Shown in pieces: positions 41,457 through 53,312 of a DNA stretch of 64,000 bases; position 1 is the stretch's first letter; each line of letters begins with the position of its first letter. Position numbers and translations under genes: made by a program. Origin of the DNA: Viscum album (taxonomy: Eukaryota > Streptophyta > Magnoliopsida > Santalales > Viscaceae); assembly GCA_963277665.1 (NCBI GenBank), contig OY728119.1, positions 315,042,206-315,106,205 on the forward strand, read 5' to 3'. The notes under the pieces are model-generated. The model worked only from the letters and a program-made list of their open reading frames with translations. It searched no databases and was not told the origin of the DNA.

Positions 41457-44252
41457 TTAAATATTAATGTTAAGGTCCAAAATGACCATGAAACTTGTCT
41501 AAAACCCAATTTATGGACATATTTAGACACTATACTTCCTTTTATATAATTTTGAGAATTATTGGATCCACTTTAAATGAAAAAAACATGAGTGTAATTC
41601 CCTTTTTAAAAATTTACAAGTGTGTCAACACTCCAATATAAAAAGGCCTCCCCTCCTCCTACTTCCTCACACCACTCAATAGACATTGGATTGGTCAAGA
41701 TATAAAAAAATATATATTCCAAATCCCTAATAAAATCACATAATCTAATCCTTGTTCATAAATCCATCCATGGAATCCTTTGGGTACAAACCCAAAGGAG
41801 TTACCTGATTAACATGTATCATCTTTCCTTAAAATATTTAGTTTTGATTTCCGTTGAGTACCCCCTAAAATCTTATTATTCCACGATTATATAACAAAAC
41901 AATTGTAATAAATATACCAATATGTTTTTCTGATATTTTTTGAACTAAACTTAAACACACTTCCATCTTATGGGTAACAGACATAATGGTTATGTGTACG
42001 GTGAACAGTCACCTCACAAAATGATGATTTTTCATTTTTTCCTTTATGGTCTCTCATGGTAGGAATTATTTTGGAAACTCATTTTATTTGTGTTATATAT
42101 TATATTTATAATTTATTTATGCTTAATTAATTATTTTATAACACATACCATAAAACGTTCCATTTTTTTAAAATGAAAACATCTTTTGGGGAAGTGTGGA
42201 CTACTGCCTCCTAAAAGCAATATGATTCGTTCACCTGATACATGGAATGTATAAATTATGGTTTTAATTAAAAATATGTGACATATAAAAATTATATGAT
42301 ATTAATTAAATAATTACAATTTTGAAATGTAATATATATCATTTTTTTATTACCCTTTCACACACCTAAAAAGTGATAATGTTGTTTGTGGATGTGGGAT
42401 TATCGCATCCTTGTGACGATGTGATTCCTTTTAAATCAAAAAAATTAAATTTTTAAGTATATATATGAAAAAATAAATAATATTTATGATATAATTATCA
42501 TTATCTAAATACATAATTTCTCTTACCTTCTTTCAGAAATGATCATTGAAAAATGGGAACATTACTCATGTGTACATACTGCCAACCATCTCCCTTATTG
42601 TAATGTTGGTTCATTTATCATAACCATATTTACATATTGTTTTTAAAATTATAATTAATTTATAAATATTATATTAATTTTTTTGTTATTATTTGTGATA
42701 TTTTTAGGTAATTACCCATTTTACCATTATTTACCTACCAATGTTTTTTTCACACATAAACCGAATTTGGTCAAACCACCCAGCGTAAACATAATTTTTT
42801 AAGTTGTTGTATACAGTATAATAATAAGTGAAATAAAATTAACTATAAAGTTGATGTTTTTTATTAATAATCTAAATATATAACATAAGTTTATTATTCC
42901 AAAATTAAAAGGTACATGTGTAAAGTCAGACTTAAGGTAGGGGATTTTCATCTCACTTTTTACATTTTGTAGAATAAATGTCATGTTCACCACTTACTAA
43001 TTTAGGGTTGTGTACCTACATCCACTTTTGATATTATATATAATTAAATATTTTATCTTTAAGGTATCTAAATGTTTCATTTTATTTTTATTACTTTTGT
43101 GTCTTTTGATTCATATCTTACCATTTTTGTATGGGATTTCGTCTCAATTTCATTTAATTAAGACATTTTGTAAGGTTATGCACCAAGTTTCTATTATATG
43201 GTGTATATATGGCCATTTAACATGTCTCATCATGAATTTACTCATTATCATGATATTCCAAGATTATTTAATGTTATTACATAATGGAAATTATGATTCA
43301 ATTGTTTCAAAGTGGTATGGGACACTTTGGAATGTTTAATGATTTTTTCCCTCAATAATATTTTTTCAAGGGTATTACCATTCATCAATGTCCAAAATCC
43401 GTATTTTTATTTATCCTCTACTGGTGAATAATTGATAAATCTATATTATTCAGTCAGTATGGTAATTTTGTAAGGAATATTTTTTTTATTATCCAATATG
43501 TTGAGTTCTTTTGATTGGAAATGACAAGTGGGTCTGAAAATTATATACCCCTCAAGACATCAATATGTTCTCTTGAGATGAATAAGTTATCCAAATTAAA
43601 TAGGTTTCTATCTTTATTTTAACCGTCTTATGAAAGGTATTGATGGTATTTTTCCCAGGTACCCGAGACATTATGTCCAATAATTATGTAGTTCCTTGAT
43701 TTTGATTCACTTATTATTTATCCATGGGATTTTGCATCAACATATCTATGAAAAAAATTCAATTATTAGTTTATTTACAAAGTGGCATGTGTTTTATTTT
43801 CATACGTTTCTATTTTATATTTTTATCTCTATTTATTATAATGGAATGTGTTTTTAGTAATATAGCACTCGATATTGATATTGACTTATCTAAATATTTT
43901 AATGGCATCTGTTCTCTGTAATTTACCATTCTATATTTGATTATTTTCATGGATTAATTATTGTTTCCATTTTAATTTCCCTTAATTATCATTTTATCTC
44001 ACCCTTATTATTTTTTCATTCCCCAGGTTATGAAGAGGAACCATTTCAATTAATTTCAAGGATATTTTTTATTTATTTTTATTATGTGTCATGTTTGTAT
44101 TTCCTATTTCCCAATGAATTATTGGTATCATGTATATAATCTGGAATTCCCAGAATGATAAATGGATTGGTAATTCAGGATTTGATCCCTTGTAATAAAT
44201 CCAGTGTGATGAAATAATTCATTGGCTCTAGAATTCTAGGTGAGAGGTGTCA
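41457..44252 (+). repeat. Element 4, 3' LTR, right part
   Basis: Continuation of the LTR after the nested solo LTR. It aligns with about 31020-33823 and 59200-62899. It ends at TGTCA (44248-44252), matching the 5' LTR end beside the primer site. The 109-codon open frame at 43010-43339 lies within this LTR, and its counterpart in the 5' LTR (32572-32817) is only partly open, so it is not treated as a gene. Confidence 0.78.
41637..41645 (+). promoter_or_regulatory. TATA box of element 4 3' LTR
   Basis: TATAAAAAG occupies the same place as 31212 in the 5' LTR, again followed by a C/T-rich run. In a 3' LTR such a promoter would read outward into the flank. Confidence 0.5.
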
Positions 44253-45133
44253 TAAGGTTTTAGGAAAAAAAATACAAAAATATCGAGAAGATTTTGAAGA
44301 AAATATTCAATGGTGGAGGATACTTGAAGGAAGGATTGATCAGGTGAAGTGAAAATCGCATCAGGTACCTCCACTCTGTAATGTGTTCTACCACTCGATA
44401 AAGCACCCTGGAAATGAAATCGTTCATGGGATGGGATGGTACCATTTTCCCATGTGAACAAAACCAAGTAAATTACAGGGATAAATGGTGATTTTCATCC
44501 ACCATGAACGACTGACCCCATGAACAATTTTTTTGCCAGAGCTAAGAGACTTTTCCATCTCCTGTAAACAAAACAATTCTTGTTCCTTGAAAGTCTTTTC
44601 CTATTCACAAATTAAATAATTACTCATATAGGGTATCCTTTTTTAGATCCCCAAATGAATCTCTATTTCCACTGAGGTTAATTGACCATCCCTATATCAT
44701 ATTCCTCTATTATTCTATAAAATATTTTAAGGGGAACTGTAGAAAAGCGAGGGGAAAGGGGGATGGAAGGCAATTGCAAGAGTGGAGACACAGAGGAGAA
44801 TTATGAGAGAACCATTATTCCCATTAGGTAAACCCACCACAAAATATTAAGGATGAAAATAAATTCATTCATCAATCTTAAAATCCAAGAAACTATCCAG
44901 AACACCACACAATGAAGCAAAAGAATATGGCCTCTTTGTGGACTACCATCCCACCTATAAAAAAACTGCACAGAGGGATCCCTACCCACGATGCAAAATG
45001 CTTTGAAAAAGTATCTTGATCCCATATAGGGAAACACTACATGGGCCGAACCTAACGCTGCATAGCAGAACACTACATGGGAGGAAATTAGGTCCATGTA
45101 GCATAATTCTACATGGATATTACCCTCACCCAT
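44253..45133. other. Unassigned island between elements 4 and 5
   Basis: About 0.9 kb that appears less AT-rich than its surroundings and matches none of the repeat families seen here. It contains a purine-rich tract at about 44733-44800 and imperfect tandem units of about 38 bp built on CTACATGGG at 45035-45118. A 110-codon minus-strand frame at 44801-45133 and a 79-codon one at 44228-44467 have no motif I recognise. It could be a fragment of ancestral intergenic DNA or the 3' end of another element. Confidence 0.45.
45035..45118. repeat. Short tandem repeat, about 38-bp unit
   Basis: Two and a bit imperfect copies, each beginning (A)CTACATGG and carrying a GNATAGCA or GTAGCATA-like word about 25 bp later. 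It lies right beside the inferred start of element 5. Confidence 0.5.
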
Positions 45134-45528
45134 TGTATGTCCCCAAGATTTTGTGAAATAGTTTTCTCAAATTAGTTTAATCTTTTTGATATTTTTCATT
45201 TCAATAAATAATGAATATAGTTTTATATATGTGTGTGATTAATAAAGTGGTTTGGCTTTATACACAACACCAAGTTAATCTAGTGACACACACAAAATAT
45301 ATATTATATTGTTGTACATGAAACACTATGTTTTGATTATATTACATGTAATAGTGAATCCCTTCAGTAGATTTTGATACACTCAAGGTCGAGTTTTACT
45401 GAACTACTAGATACTACAAATATTATTATTAAAATGTTATTGTAGAAACCACCTAACCATTGAAAAGGATGTTATAAATAAAATTGATTTTTTTAAAATA
45501 TGATTCAGTCATGTATATAAAATGAATT
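45134..45528 (+). repeat. Element 5, 5' LTR, left piece
   Basis: The start TGTATGTCCCC resembles TGTAACACCSC. The clearest homology is 45322-45432 with 36690-36793: both read AACAC-ATGTT, then ACATGTRA, then a GATATAC/GATACAC-like block, then AATATTATTATT. The piece stops at the copia insertion. Confidence 0.68.
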
Positions 45529-47520
45529 TTTTGGTTAGAGAAGTGTACTCAATATTGGGGTGAATTGAGTATCAATTAAAATTTTTGTTGAATAGGTTAT
45601 AATTTGAAGTTCCCCCGACATCTAAAATTCAGTTTCTGAGTTATCCAGTAGTGAATTTATAAGAGCTTCGATGTTCCATTAATTTCTCAAGAGATTAATT
45701 ATTTCTCAGTTGAATCAACTTGATAATTAAAAAACATTAGAATCTATCCTAATAATTCAATACTAATATAAACACTTTCTTTGACAAACTATCAGAGTTC
45801 AGATTAGTTTTATGAAATATGTGATAAAACATAGTATAACTGAAAGGTAAAACGTAGTGGAGATAAAACAAGAGGTTCAACCACAATCAGAGACTTAATC
45901 CTCTCAACTTAGTGATCACCTACCACCATGCAGTTTAAATTATTAAACAGTTTGATCCACACCATGGATTGGGGTTTTCAACAGTACATAGGTTGTCTAG
46001 GTCACAAGACCTCTTCCACATTTCTTCAGGGGTACATATTACCTAGTCATAGAAGGACCTATTACACACTTATATATTGGAGTAAACATGTGTTAGAATA
46101 TGTGAGTTAATGAATATCTTGTATCTGTCAGTTTTATATAGTAGACAGTATGTTCCTAATAGATAGAAACACACACTTCTTAAAAGTACATAGAAATTGT
46201 GCATGATAGATAAAATAACTTTGTTAAAGGATTTAGAAGGCTCGGTGTGTCATGAGATGTAGATCTAGACTCTTCAAATGTAGATGAGATGATGTCGGAT
46301 TCCTCTTTTGGATGTTGACACAAAAACATAGTTTCGTATTCTAGATTCTAGTCACAAGTATGGTTCTCAAGGTATATTCTTCTTCTTCTTTGATATGTTA
46401 AAGTAGTTTGTGAATTCGATGTTCAGATCAATTGAGATCTCCTCGTGTGTTCTTCCTTATTATTATTGAGTTTTGTTTCAGTTTCATGAGAGTTTTATAT
46501 GTTCTTCTGTATGTCTCTTTTGTACAAGCATGCACCACTCTCTTTCTTTTGTGTGTCCTCTCCCTTTTAAAATACTTCGTATTTTTTTAGGGCTGACAAA
46601 GAGCATGTAATGTCCATGTGCATAGGTTCATCATACCTCATAATATCTACCATTAGTTCAAAAAAAGATTAATAAATATGTCAAAATCCTTAAATTACAC
46701 AAATATGACTGTTAGAAATAATAATAATAAATTATGATTTAAACAGTCTATCATTGACCCCTCTATCGTTGTCTCCTTTTGTTGGGGTCTCTTTCTGTGG
46801 CTGACTCAACCCATCAGCGCATGTCATTAAAACGGTCATTCCATATGTAGGTGAATCATTACATAGGTGACTTGTTTCAATGTTGGGTCCTTCCTTCTAT
46901 CGGTGAGACTGTTGATCTATCAGTGACTCATTTCAACTAACGGTGAGTTCTTGTGTCGGTAACACCCAGCAACGGTAGGTCATCTAGACTGTCGGTAGGC
47001 CTTTGGCATCGGCGAGTCATACAAAATTGTTAATCCTTCCAATGTTGAGTCCATCTAATGGAGAGTCCTTCCAATGGTGAGTCCTTTCAATGGCGAGTTA
47101 TTCTGATGGTGAGTCCTTCCAATAGTGTCATCTTCACATACATAGAGCATGTACATATTTCTACTCTCTGTCACTGAGTCATATGTCTATTAATGAGTCA
47201 TATTTTTTTCAGTGATTTATCTGTCTGTTGGTGTCAGTGACTCATACATAGATAATTTTAGATATTCAATTTGTATTATATTTCAGAACAGGTCAGAGAG
47301 TGTTAATACCCATAAATACACATTGATAATCATTTATAATATTGTTTAGATTTAAACACACATGAATAATTATATAGTGGAAATTATCTAATATTAAAGA
47401 TAATATTTTAACAAAATTTAGCATCTTAAAGGAGGTAACATATATGTTCATATCTGACATGACTTTTGATAATTAAAACTATTATAGTTAGAGATAGTGG
47501 CCAACAATATCTATTGGCCA
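45529..47520 (-). repeat. Copia element, 3' LTR
   Basis: It aligns throughout with 56398-58362, for example GAATTGAGTATC at about 45563 (56441), GATTGGGGTT-like at about 45967 (56840) and GGATGTTGACA at about 46310 (57179). The left end TTTTGGTTAG aligns column by column with TGTTGGTTGC of the other copy. The right end is near CCAACA at 47501-47506, although similarity runs some 14 bp further. It contains a minisatellite tract at 46890-47125. Confidence 0.85.
46890..47125. repeat. Minisatellite in the copia 3' LTR, about 16-bp unit
   Basis: Imperfect repeats of a unit close to GGTGAGTCCTTCCAAT. The clearest copies are at 47030-47125. The same tract occurs in the other LTR (57770-57990), so it predates the insertion. 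Confidence 0.7.
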
Positions 47521-48232
47521 AAAAAATTACCCTTTTTTGTTATCACAAATCATGGAATTATTAAGTACTATTAGATAATGATTAAAGTAAACAATTTGAT
47601 TATGAGTTCCCATAAATATTAATATATTAAAAACATAATTATGGGAAGTGAGATGTACCAGAGATAATAATGTATAAAAACATAATAATGCATAATAATG
47701 TTATCCCCCATTTGGGATTAGAAAAAAGACAATAAGGGGCACAAAATGAATTTTATAAAGTTAGAGATAAAATAGAAAAGAAAGAAATTCCAGAAGAAAA
47801 AAATTCCATTAATTAGGGAAGTATAATTTATTTAAAGGAAACAATAAAAAAACATAAATAAATTAAGTATCCTAATCAGAGAATGATCCACAGTACTTGT
47901 TATGGACAAGGGGTTCCTTCCCCTTATCAGAAGGATCAATGGATAGTACAACAGAAGGAGTTGGTTGAGAAGTAGGAGGGTCTGAATGGATTTACAATGG
48001 TGGTAGAGGCACTGCTTGAGGAACTGTAGAATCTGGGGTAGGAATGTGCTGATAAAGAATCTGAGGATGAACATGATCATTAATGATAGGTCTAATCGGA
48101 GATAAAGCCTATGAAACTAACATGTGATCTCGGGAAGGCACTGAACCAGCATGGCCAAGTGGTGCAGTAGTAGTTACCACAATGTATTCACATTGGACGT
48201 GGATATATGGTTTTAATATCTTGATTAACTAT
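47521..48232 (-). other. Copia element, region between env-like frame and 3' LTR
   Basis: No clear coding frame. Reversed, the bases next to the LTR include AAAAAAGGG (about 47532-47540), a possible polypurine tract. A purine-rich run on the plus strand at 47755-47805 is not in the orientation of the element. The open frame at 47832-48080 has no recognisable motif. Confidence 0.4.
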
Positions 48233-50606
48233 TCAATTAACTCTCCATAATTTATCATTCCTTTTCAAAATCATATTTTTTTCTATGAACTTGGCCAAAA
48301 AGGGAGTGAATTCTATCATCTTCTGAATCTGATCTATAAAAGCCTTTTTCCTTAGAGGAAGTGTATGATTGGAGACCAAATAATTAATGAAACTGCTATT
48401 TTGTTTCTTGGTGATGAGTTTAGAGAAAAACTCATTAATTTTTTTGGCCAAATATTCTTGAGTGTGAGAAGAAATATTTGTATAATACATCTCATGGTCA
48501 TGCACCATATCTGAAGTGTCCTCAACCATGGAAATAATGGAAATTAAATCTTGAAAATCTTCTATCAAAACTGAACTAATAGTAGAAAGATACACAGATT
48601 GTGAATGCTGAATAGTTGGATAAGAGGTTGATGAAAGAGTAGAAGTAGAATGTTCCTTATCTTATTTTCTCAATTTAGAAAAATCTAGAGCTTTACTACG
48701 AGAAACATGATTCTCAAGTACTTTTATAACACTTTCCATTGCATTTCTATACTCAGTGGGTAAAGAATTGATGTCAGTGTTTAACATCTTTATCTCATTC
48801 CCAAGCATGGTGTGGCTTTTCACAATTGTTTTTGCAGTTGTAATCAAATTTGGATGAATTTACTTTATCACCATCTTGGAAACTGAAGAAGCATCAACTT
48901 GAGATACACTAGTTGAGCATGAGTTGAACTATAATTTACATATTTCATTACACCATCAACCATAGATCATATAGCTTTAAAATTTATATTCATCTCAGTT
49001 CTCTCTCTCCTAGCTTCATTAATCTCATATCTAATTTGAGATTGTACTGAGTGTCTTGTGGAGGAACATATGTCCTACATGAGGTTTTCAAAATCATCAT
49101 TAGTAACATATTCACTAGAGGAGATCTCATCCAATGGTTCCCCAATAGAAAGTGTAAAAACATCGTCATCATAATATTCATAATCTATTACCAATGAAAC
49201 ATACCTAGGATTATTTTCCAATTATTCTATAATATTATAATCTTAAGAAGTAAGATTATCAAGACTTACTCTACCAATTTTATGCTCTCTATAAAATTGA
49301 GAAATTAATTCTTGATGCTCCCCCTTAGTGTGATATTTCATAGTAGATCGATCCCCCTGAATAAATGCTACCTTTCTAGGTTGTTTCTCCTTATATAAAG
49401 TTCTTTTCTAGTATATACATCTTGATAAAAAGGTTCAACTAGAGAAACATTCTCATCTTGAATAGAACCCTCAATATATGCACTAATATTAACATTAAAA
49501 ATATTCATACTAATGGAATTTGGATTCCCATCAGGATGATTAGGTTAACTATCACTACCACTTTCACTACTTTCCTCATTATCACTATATTCATCCTTTT
49601 CATTTCCATTTGCATCATCTATTTTATCATATTCTTCTTCCCTACATGATTTTGATCCACTTTAACCACTACCAGCATCCTGTTCTTCATCATTTTCTTG
49701 ACATGATTAAGTGACATATTCTATACTTCCTTAATCATCTATCTATTCACTTCCAGTAGACTCGAGAACATGTTCATTATAAGGTATGTCCAAAGGTGGA
49801 CATGGAGTTCCAATAGAGACTCTTTTTTGCACCAGTTCTGTTCGGGTCACTTCTATCATCAATTGGTTATCCCACATATTTTATAGGAGTTGCAGGCTCC
49901 TCCTCCTCATTTAAAGAATATGTTACTTGAGCATCTGGATTGAGGCTATGATCTACTAGATTCCATAGTCTAACTGGATGATCTATAGGATTGAACATTT
50001 CATACAGTCTATCTTCATCACCAACCCATTCCTTCTTTCATGGATTCCAATTGATATTAATTCTCTTAAATATGTCAAAACTTAAGTAGATTCCACTACA
50101 TTAACAAACTAAAACATCATCAACTTCACTTACATAGCCTTTCTCCTTTAGAATTTTTGAAATCATTCTAGAGTATAACACTGAATTTGACATATAATTG
50201 TGTTTTATCATCTCATTTATGTGCACAATCAGATATCTACACAGATTCCATTAATCATTTTTCTATAGAAAATACACCAAGTATACTTTCTAATACATAA
50301 AAAGAGAAAAGTTCCCTTTCTTGGGAAAATATGGTGCTGAATAAACTTAAATAAAAATATTCACTCGCTATTTAATTATGATGAAATAGGACTCCTATAT
50401 CCCTCATTTCTAGTTAGCTCTTTCAGATCTGGATCATAACAAATGAATTCACTACCGGGTGGAGATGTACCTTGAGAATCATCAAACATTCCTTTGTAAG
50501 AAACCATAATACATTCATACTGATGTCTTGAAAATAAAGAGATTATCTTCCAAATTACTATTGACGTGTTGCATGAAACATCCTTCCTTCCAAAAAAAAG
50601 TTCCAT
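48233..50606 (-). pseudogene. Copia env-like region (SIRE-type ORF downstream of pol), degenerate
   Basis: Long minus-strand frames begin about 0.8 kb after pol. At 50606-50376 a 76-codon frame is followed by HHIFPRKGTF, and then IVHINEMIKHNYMSNSVLY, which fits the plant-retrotransposon env-like pattern (PRGG..., then LPYG.LLT.IF). An acidic Ser/Glu/Asp-rich segment lies at 49540-49700. From 48847 to 48233 about 205 codons stay in one frame with a single stop at about 48660, and look helical with Lys/Glu-rich stretches. Such regions are known in SIRE/Maximus elements; whether they act as envelope is unproven. Function here is lost or unknown. Confidence 0.68.
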
Positions 50607-51089
50607 ATTTATGTAAAATTTCTGTACTAGCTTCGGGTAGAAAACTCTGACATTGTTTACAAACCGTTAAAGACATCCTTGATCATGCAGTATCTTACCA
50701 ACAGTGACTTACCCTCTAAGATCCATTCCACCAATACCTCTTTCTCTGAGGTTACAATATCGTTTTTCGGAACAATATTTATAGGAGTTGAAGATCTACT
50801 TGATTATCCTTTCTATTTCTTTGAAGCACAAGACTCACCATCTTCAATAGCTCACTTCACACACTCCATTTCAATTAGTTCAGTCTGGAGGTTAGAAGGT
50901 GAATGGTCAGGGGTAATAAAAGAGTGTGGCAACTAAGAGATAGTAGCGGTAAAGAAGTAGAGTGGATCGATTCAAATTTATATCATTTAGATATTTTGAA
51001 ATTACACAATCATGAAATCATGAAACAGGTCCAACCGAATAAATTAAGCAATGTCATTTTTATAAAAACATAAAACATAGAGAAAAAAT

Positions 51090-51345
51090 GATTCATCGGT
51101 GTCAGCATGATAGATTTTTTATAACACTAACACTGTCGGCGTGACAACAGTATTAGCATGACATCGGAGACGAGAAGACAATCGTGTCATCATAAAAATA
51201 GTGTCACATGACAATAGTGTTGGCATAACAACAGTATGATAAGGAAAATGGTGTCGACATGAAAAAGGTGACATTAGGACAATGGTTTCATCATGAAAAT
51301 GGTGTCGACATGATAATGATGTCAGTATCAGCATGACAACTTTAA
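51090..51345. repeat. Minisatellite between pol and env-like region
   Basis: Imperfect repeats of about 16-17 bp close to GTGTCGRCATGACAAYA, for example at 51243-51258 and 51301-51316. It is richer in G and C than its surroundings. It lies inside the copia internal region, in the interval between pol and the env-like frames. Confidence 0.7.
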
Positions 51346-51381
51346 TTAAAATTATCAATGGAAAGGCCGCCCAAGGTCTTA

Positions 51382-52010
51382 TTAATTTATCATTCCTAAC
51401 TCATGTCTAATGTAATTTATTCTTTTATAGTTCAATGTCTTAGTGAATATGTCAGTGAGAGAGTATTATGTTCAAAGAAATTCTAAAACGATATCAATAT
51501 TTTGATTATCATATCTGAAAATGTGATGTATTATGACAATATGTTTTGTCCTAGAATGAGAAACTGGGTTCATAGAATTGGTTATATCACTTATATTGTC
51601 ACATTTTTATGTACATTTCTAAATTGATATTGATAATCTAGCAGAGTGTGATTCACCCAAAAGACATATTCACAACAGCTACCAGCAGCTATGTAGTCAT
51701 CTTCATTTGTAGTTAATGCAATAGAAATTTGTTTCATACTACAACATGAAACCAAATACTTTCCTAGAAAGTGCTATATCTCAAAGGTTCTTTTTCTATA
51801 TAACATTCATCCACCAAGATCATCACCAGAGTAACTCACTATATATAATGATTGTTCTTTGGGGTAAAACAAACCTAAATTGATAGTATGTTTGAGGTAT
51901 TTGAAAATTATTTTAACATCATTTAAATGAGATTCTTTGGGATTATCTTGAAAATGGGCACACATACAAGCACTAAACATTATATCTATTTTACTACAAG
52001 TCAAGTAAAA
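51382..52010 (-). pseudogene. Copia RNase H and pol C-terminus
   Basis: Minus-strand reading gives SKIDIMFSACMCAHFQDNP (family RPDIMFSVCLCARFQ.NP) and YLKHTINLGLFYPK, then YSGDDLGG (family YSDADFAG). After a frame change it gives FLGKYLVSCCSMKQISIALT (family FLG..LVSW.SKKQ..VALST), with NEDDYIAAGSCC replacing EAEYIAAGSCC. The end is HSRTKHIVIIHHIFR, then LTDIFTKTL and ELGMIN, with the natural stop at 51382-51384. The domain is complete in length but has frameshifts and altered acidic residues. Confidence 0.88.
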
Positions 52011-52146
52011 AAACTTCCAAACATTCTTCTATTAGGGGTTGGATCCACAGATTTTCCATCTTCATCAAGAACAAACTTACAAGTATCAAAAAATATATTG
52101 TCACTACTTTTAATACTATTAATGGACAATATTTTTAAAAGATATT

Positions 52147-52895
52147 CTATTTACTTAATTGGTTTAAAATGATACCTTCTTTATTTTGAAAAATCTGAAA
52201 TCCATGAATGAAATTTAGTTCACCCATGAAACTCATTTCAAATTCATTTTGTATCATTTTTGAGAACACAATACATAATTTTTTTTGTAAATCTAAAAAC
52301 AATATCATCAACATAGATTTGAAAAAATAAAAAATCATTAGAAATTCATTTTATAAAAATAGTAGGATCAACAATTCCTTTTTTAAAACCTTTGTAAATA
52401 AAATAACTACTTAATTTATCATACTAAGCTCTTGGAGCTTGTTTTAAATCATATAATGCTTTTTTTAATTTGAATACATGATTTTGAAAATGAGGCTTTG
52501 TAAAACAATAGGGTTATTCAACTAAAACATCCTCAACTATATACCCATTTTGGAATTCACTCTTGACATTCATTTGATAATGTTTGGAATTAATATGGGA
52601 AGCATTATCAAGCACAATTTTGATGGCCTCATTTGTAGCTGGTGGTGAAAATGTTTCTTCATAGTCAATTTCTTCTTCTTGACTATAACATTGTGCAACC
52701 AATATAGCTTTTTTCTTCTAACAATATTACCATATTCATCTACTTTTTACCTAAAAATAAACACAGGTCCTTTTTTAGGGTGTATTTGGGTCTATCCACA
52801 AGTTTCCAAACATTATTTCACTCAAATTGGTTAAGTTACTCTTGCATAACCATCACCCAAAATTCATCTTTAATTACTTCATTTATGTTTATTGG
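52147..52895 (-). pseudogene. Copia reverse transcriptase
   Basis: The N-terminal part (52702-52514) reads VAQCYSQEEEIDYEETFSPP and YQMNVKSEFQNGYI (family RLVAQGYSQ.EGIDY.ETFAPVA and YQMDVKSAFLNG.). The active site IYVDDIVF is intact at 52304-52315, one frame away from the longer open frame. EFEMSFMGELNFIHGFQI (family EFEMSMMGELNFFLGLQI) follows. The first Asp of the family's MDVK motif is Asn. Frameshifts and stops break the frame. Confidence 0.9.
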
Positions 52896-53249
52896 TTAAA
52901 TTATGGGAAAAAATGCATGATGTTCGACATAATTTCTAAGAGAATATCTAGTTTTTGTCCCTTTATCTAAGTCTCCAACAACAACATCTAATTGATGGTT
53001 CCTGATAGTTCTAGTTGGTCTAGAAAAGGAGGGGATAGTAACTTCAGTTTCATCTACAGGTTCAGGTTCATCATGTCCAAATTCAGAATAATTTCCAGAA
53101 CTCTTTAATTTAATATATTTCATGACAATTGGATTACCTAATTTTTCAAATATTTCCAGATTTGGAATTTCATGTTTGGGGTTGTCTACTAATATCATAG
53201 GTTCATCTAGATCTGTTTCATTAAATTTGATATACACAGATTCTTCCAC
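52896..53249 (-). pseudogene. Copia linker between integrase and RT
   Basis: A 117-codon open frame, acidic and Pro-rich, starting MEESVYIKFNET (family VEESIHV.FDE) and reaching VVGDLDKGTKTRYSLRN (family I.GD...GV.TRSSLRN). This is the variable segment joining integrase and RT in SIRE-type polyproteins. It is one of the longest intact stretches of the element. Confidence 0.82.
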
Positions 53250-53312
53250 ACACTTGGTTCTTTTATTAAAGACTCTATAGGATTTACTAGAGGTTCAGTA
53301 ACCAAAGAATAT

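Larger units (their letters stand above)
29892..44252 (+). mobile_element. Element 4: Ty3/gypsy-like element with gag but no recognisable pol
   Basis: Two LTRs of about 4 kb flank a short internal region of about 2.7 kb. The 3' LTR is split by a 3.7 kb solo LTR. The internal part has a good initiator-Met primer site, a capsid segment, a zinc knuckle and a polypurine tract. No RT, RNase H or integrase motif was found between 35300 and 36525. This fits a gag-only non-autonomous element (TR-GAG type) or an internally deleted copy. A relative, element 5, begins at 45134. Confidence 0.8.

Noticed and set aside
43010..43339. 109-codon plus-strand hydrophobic frame
   Set aside because: It lies inside an LTR, and the homologous positions in the other LTR copies are interrupted. 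The hydrophobic look comes from T-rich DNA.
44801..45133. 110-codon minus-strand frame with repeated HVVF-like words
   Set aside because: The repeated words come from the 38-bp DNA tandem repeat at 45035-45118. No domain or conservation supports a gene.
50679..50936. 85-codon plus-strand frame
   Set aside because: It is antisense to the copia element, just upstream of the env-like frames, with no motif or partner copy.
51119..51358. 79-codon minus-strand frame with repeated residues
   Set aside because: It is an open reading through the 16-17 bp minisatellite between pol and the env-like region, lying after the pol stop codon.
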